Below are positions 41,408 to 50,566 of a DNA stretch of 64,000 bases, piece after piece. The translations under genes and the position numbers were made by a program. How positions within the stretch are numbered: the stretch's first letter is position 1; each line of letters opens with the position of its first letter. Source of the DNA: Phycisphaerae bacterium (GTDB lineage Bacteria; Planctomycetota; Phycisphaerae; Phycisphaerales; UBA1924); contig JAUHXM010000005.1 in assembly GCA_030426605.1 (NCBI GenBank), forward strand, positions 1-64,000, written 5' to 3'. The notes below the pieces were generated by a model that searched no databases, had not been told where the DNA came from, and worked only from the letters and a program-made list of their open reading frames with translations.

Positions 41408-44071
41408 ATGACCGAAGACACGACCCCCGCGGACCTCGCTGCCGACGCAGCACCCGAGGCCCCCGACGAGACCCCCACCGACGCCGTCGATGCCCCGGCA
41501 ACCGACGAGCCCGCCGCGAAGCCCAAGACCAAGCGGAAGTCCAAGCGCCGGACAAAGAAGAAGGCCGCCACCGCCAAGCCCGCCGACGACACGCCCGAGG
41601 CCGAGCCCGAAGCGGACGCCCCCGACGACGAGGCGGCAGGCGACGACGCTTCCGACGGCACATCAGACGACGAGTCGGACATCGAGACATCCGAGGCGCC
41701 CGACACAGACGAGGCGCCCAAGCGGTCGCGCAAGAAGTCGCCGAAGAAAGCCGCCAAGAAGTCTTCGAAGAAGACCGAGCGCAAGACCGCCGCGGCGAAG
41801 TCGGAATCAGCCGAAGAACCCCCCGCCGAGATGCTCGTGAACTACGCGCCGGGCGAGGAGTGCCGCATCGCGATCGTCGAGGACGGGCAGCTCGAGGAGT
41901 TCTACTCCGAGCCGACCAACGCCGTCTCGCGTGTGGGCAACATCTACGTGGGCAAGGTGACCAACGTCGAGCGCGCCATCCAGGCGGCGTTCGTCGATTT
42001 CGGCACCGAGGAGAACGGCTTCCTCCACGTCTCGGACCTCCACCCGCAGTACTTCCCGGGCGAGGACGAGGACACCAAGGAGCGCGTGGGCAAGAAGACG
42101 CCCCGCCGCAGCCGCCCGCCGATCGAGCAGTGCCTCAAGCGCGGCCAGGAGATCATCGTGCAGGTGCTGAAGGAAGGCGTGGGCACCAAGGGCCCGACGC
42201 TGACGAGCTATCTCAGCATCCCGGGCCGCTTCCTCGTCATGATGCCGCAGATGGACCGGGTCGGCGTGTCGCGCAAGGAAGAGGACGATGAAAAGCGCCG
42301 CGCCGCCAAGAAGATCCTCGACCAGCTCGACCTGCCCGAGGAGTTCGGCTTCATCCTCCGCACCGCCGGGCTCGAGCGGACCAAGACCGAGCTGAAGCGC
42401 GACCTCGCGTACCTCCAGCGCCTGTGGAAGGACATGGAGACGAAGCGCAACAAGGGCAAGGCCCCCCGCCTGCTCTACACGGAGAGCGACCTGCTGCTCC
42501 GATCGCTGCGCGATCTTCTCACGAACCGCGTGACGCGCGTCGTGATCGACTCGGAAGCCGCGATCAACCGGGCCGCGAGGTTCATCAAGATCGTCGCGCC
42601 GCGCTCGGGCGCCAAGCTCGTGCACTACCAGAGCGACCGGCCGATCTTCCACGCGTTCGGCGTCGAGGACCAGATCCGCCAGATCCACGCGAGGGAAGTC
42701 CCGCTGCCCTCGGGCGGCAGGCTCGTGATCGATCAGACCGAGGCGCTCGTCGCGATCGATGTGAACTCGGGCAAGTCGCGCAAGGCGGGCGACGCCGAGT
42801 CCAACGCCTACAACACCAACGTCGAGGCCGTGGACGTCATCTGCCGCCAGCTCCGCTTGCGCGACCTGGGCGGGCTCGTGATCTCCGATCTGATCGACAT
42901 GCGTCACGCGTCGCACCGCAAGGACATCGAGAACCGGTTCAAGGAGCGCCTGAAGCGCGACCGCGCCCGCTCGACGATCCTGCCGATTTCACAGTTCGGC
43001 ATCCTCGAGATGACCCGCCAGCGCATGCGCGGCAGCCAGGAGTCCATGCACTTCGCCGACTGCCCGACCTGCCACGGGCGAGGTCTGGTCCAGCGCCCCG
43101 ACTCCGTCGCCGCGGACGCGATGCGCGAACTCGCGGACCTGATCGACCACGACAAGGTGCACCGCGTCGAGGTGGTGGTCCACCCGCGCGTGGCGGGCGC
43201 GCTGCTGTCCACCCGCCGTCAGAGCCTGACACGCGTCGAGCTCATGACGGGCAAGCACGTGGACGTGCGCATCTCCGACGCCATCCCGCTCGACCGCGCG
43301 ACGTTCTACGCGTACGACGAGACCGGCTCGGACATCGAGCTGAGCCGTTTGCCCAAGAAGCGCCCGAACCCCGAGCTGGTCGACTGGGACGCCGCCGCCG
43401 TCGCCGGCGATTCGTGGGCCGTGGACCTCAAGGCCGAGGCGGAAGAAGCCGCCTCCACCGGCATCGCCGAGCTCGCCGCGTCTGTCGCCGAGGACTTCGA
43501 GGACGAACCCAACGAGTTCATGGAACAGAGCGCCGAGTCTGATGACGACGATCAGACCAGGAAGAAGCGTCGCCGACGCCGACGCGGCGGGCGCGGGCGC
43601 CGCAAGGCCGGCGCCGAGGACTCCAACGACTCGGAGCCCGCGACCGAAGCCGCGGACGCCGCGGGGCCCGATTCGTCCGACGACGACAACGCGTCGGACG
43701 ACGCCGACGAGTCATCGGATGACCAGCCCAGGAAGAAGCGCCGCCGACGCCGACGCGGCGGGCGCGGACGCAACAAGGACTCCGACGCGAACGACAACAC
43801 GGACGACACCGCGGAGCGATCCGACGACGAGCCCCAGGACGATGCCGAAGCGTCGGACGACGACGAGTCCGCCCCCAAGAAGAAGCGCCGCCGGCGCGGT
43901 GGGCGCGGGCGACGCAAGTCGTCGGATGGATCGGACGACGCGTCCGACGCAAAGCCAGCGCCCGCAGAGACACCCGCCGCAGAGGTCAAGCCCAAGCGCC
44001 GGTCGCTCTACGGCGCGGGCCGACGCAAGCTCAGCGCGAGCGAGGTGCAGCGGATCAGCCCGGACAAATAA
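41408..44071 (+). CDS. Ribonuclease E/G family endoribonuclease
   Basis: The 887-residue protein has a long acidic/Lys-rich N-terminal tail (1-140), an S1-type domain (VGNIYVGKVTNVERAIQAAF, about 180-270) and the RNase E catalytic core with DVNSGK and DLIDMRH (the metal-binding Asp pair) and the Zn-link CPTCHGRG. The C-terminus carries three Arg-rich modules (KKRRRRRRGGRGRRK-like, coded at about 43561, 43732 and 43877) separated by acidic stretches. RNase E/G processes rRNA and starts mRNA decay. The terminal tails could anchor RNA or degradosome partners. dxr begins 15 bases after its stop. Confidence 0.92.
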   Translation: MTEDTTPADLAADAAPEAPDETPTDAVDAPATDEPAAKPKTKRKSKRRTKKKAATAKPADDTPEAEPEADAPDDEAAGDDASDGTSDDESDIETSEAPDTDEAPKRSRKKSPKKAAKKSSKKTERKTAAAKSESAEEPPAEMLVNYAPGEECRIAIVEDGQLEEFYSEPTNAVSRVGNIYVGKVTNVERAIQAAFVDFGTEENGFLHVSDLHPQYFPGEDEDTKERVGKKTPRRSRPPIEQCLKRGQEIIVQVLKEGVGTKGPTLTSYLSIPGRFLVMMPQMDRVGVSRKEEDDEKRRAAKKILDQLDLPEEFGFILRTAGLERTKTELKRDLAYLQRLWKDMETKRNKGKAPRLLYTESDLLLRSLRDLLTNRVTRVVIDSEAAINRAARFIKIVAPRSGAKLVHYQSDRPIFHAFGVEDQIRQIHAREVPLPSGGRLVIDQTEALVAIDVNSGKSRKAGDAESNAYNTNVEAVDVICRQLRLRDLGGLVISDLIDMRHASHRKDIENRFKERLKRDRARSTILPISQFGILEMTRQRMRGSQESMHFADCPTCHGRGLVQRPDSVAADAMRELADLIDHDKVHRVEVVVHPRVAGALLSTRRQSLTRVELMTGKHVDVRISDAIPLDRATFYAYDETGSDIELSRLPKKRPNPELVDWDAAAVAGDSWAVDLKAEAEEAASTGIAELAASVAEDFEDEPNEFMEQSAESDDDDQTRKKRRRRRRGGRGRRKAGAEDSNDSEPATEAADAAGPDSSDDDNASDDADESSDDQPRKKRRRRRRGGRGRNKDSDANDNTDDTAERSDDEPQDDAEASDDDESAPKKKRRRRGGRGRRKSSDGSDDASDAKPAPAETPAAEVKPKRRSLYGAGRRKLSASEVQRISPDK

Positions 44072-44086
44072 CGCGAGACGCCGAGC

Positions 44087-45328
44087 GTGCCGACGACCCG
44101 ACCCGAGACCAGCCCCGCGCCGCCCAGGCGGACGCACGACCCGGCGCTCCGCCGCGTCGCGCTGCTCGGATCGACCGGGTCCATCGGGACGCAGACCCTC
44201 GACGTCATCAACCACCTCAACACGCTGCACGAGCGCGGCGATCACCCCACGCGATACGACGTCGTCGCCCTCGCCACCGGATCGAACACCGACGCCCTGC
44301 GCGCGCAATCCGCGGCGTTCCCCGACGCCGTCACCGCGATCGCGACCGACTCCGACGCGCACGTCGCGCTCACCGGCCCCGACGCCGCGGCGAGCGTCGT
44401 CCGCGAAACGGCGCCCGACCTGGTCGTCTCCGCGATCGTCGGCATCGCCGGGCTGCCCGCGACCCTCGCCGCCTTGGAATCCGGCGCGGACGTCGCGCTC
44501 GCGAACAAGGAGTCGCTCGTCGCCGCGGGCGACCTGGTCACACGGACCGCGTCGCGCACGGGCGCGCGCCTCCTCCCGATCGATTCCGAGCACGCCGCGA
44601 TCTGGCAGGCGATGCAAAGCTCAGACCGATCGCCCGTCTGCCCGCCGTGCCGCGCGCCGGATGAAGTCCGCCGCGTCACGCTGACCGCGTCGGGCGGCGC
44701 CTTCCGCGACACCCCCGCCGACGAGCTCGCACACGTCACGCCCGAGCAGGCGCTCGCCCACCCCACGTGGGACATGGGCGCCAAGATCACCATCGACTGC
44801 GCCACACTCATCAACAAAGCCCTCGAGCTCATCGAGGCCCGATGGCTCTTCGACCTCGCGTCAGACCGGCTCGGCGTCGTCGTCCACCGCGAGTCGGTCG
44901 TTCACTCGCTCGTCGAGTACCGCGACGGCAACGTCCTCGCCCAACTCGGCACGAACGACATGCGCATCGCCATCCAACACGCGCTCACCTTCCCGCGCCG
45001 CGTCGAGACACGGACGGACCCGCTGAACCTCGCGACGCTCGGATCGCTCTCGTTCGAGGAGCCGGACATCGACCGTTTCCCGGGGCTCGCCCTCGCGTGG
45101 CGCGTGATCGACGCCGGCGGCACATCGGGCGCGGTGCTGAACGGCGCGAACGAAGCCGCCGTCGCCGCCTTCCTGGACGGCTCGATCCCCTTCCCGCACA
45201 TCGCGGACCTCTGCGCGCGCGTGCTCGATGAGCACACGCCGCGCCGGCTCGATTCGCTCGCGTGCGCCCTGGAAGCGGACACCGCCGCCCGCGCCGCGGT
45301 GCAGCGCCTCATCGCGGGGGGCGCCTGA
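44087..45328 (+). CDS. dxr: 1-deoxy-D-xylulose 5-phosphate reductoisomerase
   Basis: Dxr makes 2-C-methyl-D-erythritol 4-phosphate in the MEP isoprenoid pathway. The 413-residue enzyme has the NADPH site LLGSTGSIGTQTLDV, the ALANKESLV strand, PIDSEHAAIWQ (metal and substrate binding), and TASGGAFRD with the later WDMGAKITIDCATLINKALE stretch. It starts at a GTG (44087). Its stop overlaps the start of the first TPR-glycosyltransferase gene by one base, indicating coupling. Confidence 0.96.
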   Translation: MPTTRPETSPAPPRRTHDPALRRVALLGSTGSIGTQTLDVINHLNTLHERGDHPTRYDVVALATGSNTDALRAQSAAFPDAVTAIATDSDAHVALTGPDAAASVVRETAPDLVVSAIVGIAGLPATLAALESGADVALANKESLVAAGDLVTRTASRTGARLLPIDSEHAAIWQAMQSSDRSPVCPPCRAPDEVRRVTLTASGGAFRDTPADELAHVTPEQALAHPTWDMGAKITIDCATLINKALELIEARWLFDLASDRLGVVVHRESVVHSLVEYRDGNVLAQLGTNDMRIAIQHALTFPRRVETRTDPLNLATLGSLSFEEPDIDRFPGLALAWRVIDAGGTSGAVLNGANEAAVAAFLDGSIPFPHIADLCARVLDEHTPRRLDSLACALEADTAARAAVQRLIAGGA

Positions 45329-47118
45329 TGGCCCGCCGCCCGAGCCCCGGGGCGGACGCACGCCTCGAAGCGCAGCTGCAGCAAGCCATCGACATGCAGG
45401 TGCGTGGGCAGGTCGCCCAGGCGATCGACATGCTCCGCCGGCTCGTGCCGCGTCACGCCGCCCATCCGGGGCTGAACCACACGCTGGCGCGCATGCTCAT
45501 TATGTCGAACAAGCCAGAGCAGGCGGTCTACTTCCTGGAGCGCGCCGAGGCGGCGGCCCCGGACCACCCCGATGTCATCCTGCTGCGCGCCAGCCTGCAC
45601 GAGACCGCGCAGAAGCACGCCGACGCCGTCGCGAGCTACGACGCGATCTTGGCGCGCCAGCCAAACCACGCCGAGGCGCTCGCCGGCAAGTCCCGCATGC
45701 TCATCGAGCTCGAACGCCCGGACGAGGCCCTCGCGTGCCTCGAGCGGGCCGTCGAATGCGAGCCCCACGAACCGGGGTACCGCGTCCAGCTCGGCGTTCA
45801 CACCCTCGAGAACGGGCAGCCGCACGAGGCCTGCGAGATCCTCCGCAAGGCCTGCGCCCTGCGCGCCGACGACCCGGCGCCATTCGCTTCGCTCGCGTAC
45901 GCCCTGAACTACGACCACCACGCGAGCCCGGAGGACGTCTTCAAGGGGCACGCCGACTACGGCCGCGTCGTCGAGCGCGGCATCCCGGCGCGCACCGCCT
46001 TCGACAACACGCCGGACCCCGACCGCACCCTCCGCGTCGCGTTCGTTTCACGCGACCTGAAAGAGCATTCCGTGTCGTACTTCTTCGAGCCCGTGCTCGA
46101 GCACCACGACCCGAGCAAGCTCTTCATGGCATGCTACTCGCTGTCGCGCCACAAGGACGCCGTCACCGAGCGCCTGCAGTCCCACGCGGACCTGTGGCGC
46201 GACGCGGGCCCGCTGGATTTCACGCAGCTCTGCGAGCAGTTCGCGAAAGACAAGATCGACATCGCGGTCGATCTCTCGGGGCTCGGCGCTGGCAACCGCC
46301 TGCTCGCCTTTGCCGCGCGCCCGACGCCCGTTTCGCTGACGTACTGCGGCTACCCGAACACGACGGGCCTGTCGCGCATCACCGCGCGCCTGATCGACGC
46401 GATCACGGACCCACCGCCCGAGGCCGACCGGCTCGCCGTCGAACAACTCGCGCGCATCGACGGGTGTTTCCTCTGCTACCGCCCCCTCGCCGACGCACCC
46501 GAGCCCGTCCCCGACACCATCGGCGACGGCATTGTCTTCGGGTCGTTCAACGCGACCAAGAAGTACACGCCGCAAACACTGGACGCGTGGGCCGAGATGC
46601 TCAAGCGTGTGCCCGGCTCGAAGCTCCTGCTCAAGCACAAGCGCATGCGGATACCCGACGTGCAGAAGCACTTCAAATCCGCCTTCGCCGAGCGCGGCGT
46701 GGACCCCGAACGCATCGACCTCCGACTCGCGGTGGACGACACCCGCGGGCACCTCGCCGTCTACGACGAGATCGACATCGGGCTCGACCCGTTCCCGTAC
46801 AACGGCACCACCACGACCTGCGAAGCGATGTGGATGGGCGTCCCCGTCATCACGCTCGCGGGCGATCGTCACCAGGCGCGCGTGGGCGCCTCGCTGCTGC
46901 ACGCCGTGGGTCTCGATGAGCTTGTCGCCGATTCGTTCGAGGGGTACATCGACACCGCCGTCGGACTCGCCGGGGATCACGAGCGCCGCCGGGCCCTCCG
47001 CGGTGGCATGCGCGCCCGGCTCGCGTCCTCGATGCTCTGCGACGGCCCGGGGTTCGCCGACCGGTTCGAGCGCGCCGTGCGCAGCGTCTGGCGCGACTGG
47101 TGCGCCAACCCGAGGTGA
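45328..47118 (+). CDS. TPR-containing O-GlcNAc-transferase-like protein 1 (GT41)
   Basis: The 596-residue protein has N-terminal TPR repeats (about 15-190) and a GT41 catalytic part: LTYCGYPNTTGL, FGSFNATKKYTPQTLDAWAE, LLLKHKR (UDP-sugar-binding Lys region) and GLDPFPYNGTTTTCEAMWMG with AGDRHQARVGASLLHAVGL. This is the family of eukaryotic OGT and bacterial SPINDLY-type enzymes, which put GlcNAc (or another sugar) on Ser/Thr. Acceptor and sugar are unknown. Its start overlaps the dxr stop and its end overlaps the next paralogue. Confidence 0.92.
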   Translation: MARRPSPGADARLEAQLQQAIDMQVRGQVAQAIDMLRRLVPRHAAHPGLNHTLARMLIMSNKPEQAVYFLERAEAAAPDHPDVILLRASLHETAQKHADAVASYDAILARQPNHAEALAGKSRMLIELERPDEALACLERAVECEPHEPGYRVQLGVHTLENGQPHEACEILRKACALRADDPAPFASLAYALNYDHHASPEDVFKGHADYGRVVERGIPARTAFDNTPDPDRTLRVAFVSRDLKEHSVSYFFEPVLEHHDPSKLFMACYSLSRHKDAVTERLQSHADLWRDAGPLDFTQLCEQFAKDKIDIAVDLSGLGAGNRLLAFAARPTPVSLTYCGYPNTTGLSRITARLIDAITDPPPEADRLAVEQLARIDGCFLCYRPLADAPEPVPDTIGDGIVFGSFNATKKYTPQTLDAWAEMLKRVPGSKLLLKHKRMRIPDVQKHFKSAFAERGVDPERIDLRLAVDDTRGHLAVYDEIDIGLDPFPYNGTTTTCEAMWMGVPVITLAGDRHQARVGASLLHAVGLDELVADSFEGYIDTAVGLAGDHERRRALRGGMRARLASSMLCDGPGFADRFERAVRSVWRDWCANPR

Positions 47119-48887
47119 CCCGCGTGCCGCCCCCCCACCAACAGCCCAACGCCGCTGCCCGCGCCCGGCGCCTGCTCGCGCAGGGCAAGCCGGGCGAGGC
47201 GCTCGCGCTCGTCGAGCCTCTGGCGCGCCGCAAGCCGGACGATCTGGAGCTGCTCGTCATCCTCGCCGAGTGCCATCTGCGCCGGAAGGAGCGCGACAAG
47301 GCGTTCTACTTCGCCGAGCGCGCGCTCGCGAAGCGCCCCGACCACCCCGAGTTGCTGCTCCTGCGCGCAGACGCCGCGCCGCGCGCCGTCGAGACCGAGC
47401 GTCGCCTGGAGTATTACGAAGCCGCGATCGCCGCCAACCCCCGGTCCGCCCCGGCGCACGCCGGGCGGGCCCGCATGCTCGTCAAGCTCGCCCGCGGCCC
47501 GGAAGCCGAGCAGAGCCTCCGCCGCGCGCGCGAGCTCGAACCCGACAACCCCGCCCGCGCCACCGCGCTCGCCCAGCACATCGCCGACAACGGCGACGCC
47601 CAGGGTGCCTCCGCCATCCTGATCGACGCCCTCGCGGATCATCCGGACGACGCCACGATCCTCAGCACGCTCGCGATCACATCCAACTATGCGATCGGCA
47701 TGAGCGCCGACCAGATCGCGACGATCCACCGGCGGTTGGGCGCCGCGGTCGCCAAGCCGCTCCGCCCCCGCGGCGTGTTCGACCACGACCCGGACCCCGA
47801 GCGCCCGCTCCGCTTCGGGTTCCTCTCGCCGGACATGCGCCGCCATTCCGTCGCGTTCTTCCTTGAGCCCGTGCTCGAGCACCTGGGTGCGTCGCTGCAC
47901 GCGACGTGCTACGCGATCTCGCGTGCCGTGGACGAGTTCACCGAACGCTTCCAGTCGCACGCCGACGCGTGGCGCCCGATGCACGGGCGGACGCCATCGG
48001 AGATCGCCGAGGCGATCGTCGCGGACCGGATCGACGTGCTCATCGACATGACGGGCCACTTCGCGGGCTCGCAAGCGCCCGTCCTCGGCGCGCGCCCCGC
48101 GCCCGTCGCGATCACCTACTGCGGGTACCCGAACACCACGGGCATCCCGGGCGTCACCGCCCGCTTCGTCGATTCGATCACCGACCCCGCGCCCGAGGCG
48201 GACGCCCACGCGACCGAGACACTCGTGCGCCTGGACCCGTGCTTCCTGTGCTATCGCCCGCCCGACGAAGCGCCCGAGCCCGCGACGCCCGAGGGCCCGT
48301 TCACGTTCGGGTCGTTCAACGCTGTGCGCAAGTACACCCCCGAGACGCTCGACGCGTGGGCGCGCATTCTGACGGGCACGCCAGGCTCGCGGCTGCTCCT
48401 CAAGCACGAGCGCTTCCGCCAGCCGGACGCCCTCGCGGGCATCGCTGACGCCTTCGCGGAGCGCGGGATCTCGTCAGACCGCCTGGAACTGCTCCCGAAC
48501 GCTCCGGACCCCGCCGACCACCTCGCGACATACCGGCGCGTCCATCTCGCGCTGGACCCGTTCCCCTACAACGGCACCACCACCACCTGCGAAGCGCTCT
48601 GGATGGGCGTGCCCGTCGTCACGTTCGCCGGCGATCGCCACGCGTCGCGCGTGAGCGCCTCGCTGCTCCACGCCGTGGGCCTGCCCCAGCTCGCCGCGGG
48701 CGACCGAGCGGGGTACGAGCGACTCGCGTGTGAGATCGCGGGTGATCCCGGTCGGTTGGCTTCGATCCGCACCGGGCTGCGCGCGCGTGTGGCCGCGTCA
48801 CCCCTGTGCGACGGTCCGGCGTTCGCCGAGCGGTTCGAGCGCGCCGTCCGCGGCGTCTGGCGGTCGTGGTGCGAGAACCCCGTGTAG
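47115..48887 (+). CDS. TPR-containing O-GlcNAc-transferase-like protein 2 (GT41)
   Basis: A paralogue of the preceding gene, 590 residues, with TPR-like helices (about 10-190), then ITYCGYPNTTGIPGVTA, FGSFNAVRKYTPETLDAWAR, LLLKHER and LDPFPYNGTTTTCEALWMG with AGDRHASRVSASLLHAVGL. The start is taken at GTG 47115, which overlaps the previous stop (GTGA). The two proteins diverge most in the TPR part, suggesting different protein partners or acceptors. Confidence 0.92.
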   Translation: MTRVPPPHQQPNAAARARRLLAQGKPGEALALVEPLARRKPDDLELLVILAECHLRRKERDKAFYFAERALAKRPDHPELLLLRADAAPRAVETERRLEYYEAAIAANPRSAPAHAGRARMLVKLARGPEAEQSLRRARELEPDNPARATALAQHIADNGDAQGASAILIDALADHPDDATILSTLAITSNYAIGMSADQIATIHRRLGAAVAKPLRPRGVFDHDPDPERPLRFGFLSPDMRRHSVAFFLEPVLEHLGASLHATCYAISRAVDEFTERFQSHADAWRPMHGRTPSEIAEAIVADRIDVLIDMTGHFAGSQAPVLGARPAPVAITYCGYPNTTGIPGVTARFVDSITDPAPEADAHATETLVRLDPCFLCYRPPDEAPEPATPEGPFTFGSFNAVRKYTPETLDAWARILTGTPGSRLLLKHERFRQPDALAGIADAFAERGISSDRLELLPNAPDPADHLATYRRVHLALDPFPYNGTTTTCEALWMGVPVVTFAGDRHASRVSASLLHAVGLPQLAAGDRAGYERLACEIAGDPGRLASIRTGLRARVAASPLCDGPAFAERFERAVRGVWRSWCENPV

Positions 48888-48895
48888 GATCGCCC

Positions 48896-49690
48896 ATGCA
48901 GATCGTCTGGCTCGCGAGCTATCCAAAAAGCGGCAACACCTGGGTGCGGTTCCTGCTGTATTCCCTCCTCCACGGCCCGCCCGCCAAGTCGATCGATGTC
49001 TCGAAGCGCATCCCGGACGTGCACCGCCCGATCCCGTTCAGCGCGCCGCCCTCGGGCCCGCTGTACGCCAAGACGCACGCCGCCCTGACCGAGCGCCACC
49101 CGCACCTCGACAAATCCGTCCGCGCCGTCTACATCGTGCGCCATCCCAAGGACGTCCTGCTCAGCGGCCTCAACTACCACCGACTCGCGGGCACGGATGA
49201 GAAAGCGCTCCCATCGGCCCAGTACGCGCGCACGTTCCTGAACTCGTTCGGGGACCCCATGTGGGCCCGCCAGGGGTACGGCTCGTGGGATCAGCACGTG
49301 CGATCCTGGACCGAGACCGACCGGTTCCCCGTGCACACCGTTCGCTACGAGGACCTCAAAACGGACGCGCCCGCGCGGCTGCGCGCCATCGCGGAGTTCC
49401 TTGGGATCGACGCCGACGACGCCGCCATCGAGCGCGCCGCCAAGGCGTCCAGCTTCGACGCCCTCCGTGCGCTCGAGGTGCGTGAGAAGGCCGCCGCGCC
49501 CGCGGCACGCTCGGACGACCGCCTGTTCATCGGCGACCGGTCCGTCGCGCGCAAGGGCGTCTTTTTCATCAACGCCGGCAAGACCGGGCAGTCGCTCGAC
49601 CAGATCGCCCCGGGGCTCGACGACGCGTTCGCCAAGTCGTTCGGCACCAGGCACGCCGATCTGCTCGAACGCTTCGGGTACGACGCCTGA
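48896..49690 (+). CDS. Sulfotransferase-like protein (PAPS P-loop)
   Basis: The 264-residue enzyme has the 5' PAPS-binding loop YPKSGNTW (9-16) and the 3'-phosphate site IVRHPKDVLLSG (about 80-91), followed by RYEDLK and a C-terminal GGxxxK-equivalent (INAGKTGQSLD). These are the motifs of cytosolic-type sulfotransferases; the acceptor is unknown. It follows the GT41 pair by eight bases and has a TAGGAT hexamer (48885-48890) just before its ATG. Its stop directly abuts the stop of the convergent next gene. Confidence 0.87.
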   Translation: MQIVWLASYPKSGNTWVRFLLYSLLHGPPAKSIDVSKRIPDVHRPIPFSAPPSGPLYAKTHAALTERHPHLDKSVRAVYIVRHPKDVLLSGLNYHRLAGTDEKALPSAQYARTFLNSFGDPMWARQGYGSWDQHVRSWTETDRFPVHTVRYEDLKTDAPARLRAIAEFLGIDADDAAIERAAKASSFDALRALEVREKAAAPAARSDDRLFIGDRSVARKGVFFINAGKTGQSLDQIAPGLDDAFAKSFGTRHADLLERFGYDA

Positions 49691-50482
49691 TCATTCGTCG
49701 GGGTAGCCCAGCAGCTCCAGCGTGCGTGCGTAGTCGGGGTTCGCGCGGAACGACTCGAGCAGCCCCTCGGGTGTCTCGCGTCGGGGCAGCGGGCGGATGC
49801 GCGCCTCGGCGGCGCCGCGCCCGGTGTTCCCCTTCGCCGTGTCCCCCGTGATCTTGTCGTACGCCGCCCATCGCTGGGCGTACGCCGGGTCGAAGTCCAC
49901 CCGCAAGCGCTCACAGATGGTCGTGAGCGTCGCGTCCGGGTCCTCGGTGAAGTCTTCGTATTTCACGAACCCCTCGGCGTGCGCCCATTCGGCGAACACC
50001 CGGCAGCCGCGCAGATACTCCTCGACCGTCAGCCCCTTGATGACCTCCAGGCGGACCAGGCTCAGGTACTGGTCCACCGGATGACGCACGGTGACCGCCT
50101 GCGCGATCTCGAACCGGTCCTCCAGCTCGGCCAGCAGCAGCGGGCGCATCGCCGGCGGGCAGAACGGGCGCCCGATCACGTCCAGGTGCGACCACTCGCG
50201 CACGACGAGCGACAACCCGCGCTCGCGCGCCCGTTTGTTGATCTCGGCCATCACGTCGGCAAAACCCAGGCGCTTGCGCGTGCGCGACCAGCTCTTCGCC
50301 TCGCCCTTCGTGATCAGGTTGTGCCACGCGACCGCTTGTTGCAGCGGATTGAACTGCTCGGCGCCCAGCGGGTGGATCTCGCTGAGCAGCGCCACCGAGC
50401 CCATGGACCCGATGCACTTGGAGATCACCGTCCCGCCGGACCGGGCCATGTGACGCAGCACGCGGATGACGGGTCGGGACAT
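49691..50482 (-). CDS. Sulfotransferase-family-like protein
   Basis: The 263-residue protein has a P-loop-like start (RHMARSGGTVISKCI, about 10-24), a conserved VTVRHPVDQYLSLVR segment (about 130-144) and KYEDF, which match divergent sulfotransferases of the Sulfotransfer family. It is less canonical than its neighbour. It converges on the preceding gene with no base between the stops. TACCAT lies six bases before the ATG. Confidence 0.72.
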   Translation of the reverse strand: MSRPVIRVLRHMARSGGTVISKCIGSMGSVALLSEIHPLGAEQFNPLQQAVAWHNLITKGEAKSWSRTRKRLGFADVMAEINKRARERGLSLVVREWSHLDVIGRPFCPPAMRPLLLAELEDRFEIAQAVTVRHPVDQYLSLVRLEVIKGLTVEEYLRGCRVFAEWAHAEGFVKYEDFTEDPDATLTTICERLRVDFDPAYAQRWAAYDKITGDTAKGNTGRGAAEARIRPLPRRETPEGLLESFRANPDYARTLELLGYPDE

Positions 50483-50488
50483 GGGCCC

Positions 50489-50494
50489 ATGGTA
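50489..50494 (-). promoter_or_regulatory. Likely leaderless -10 (TACCAT) for the sulfotransferase-like gene
   Basis: TACCAT, six bases, then ATG (50482) on the minus strand; no Shine-Dalgarno. Confidence 0.5.
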
Positions 50495-50566
50495 CGCGCA
50501 CGAAAAAGCGGGCGGCCCGCGAAGGAGCCGCCCGCCGTGATGGAGTGCAGAATCAGACCCGCGTGA

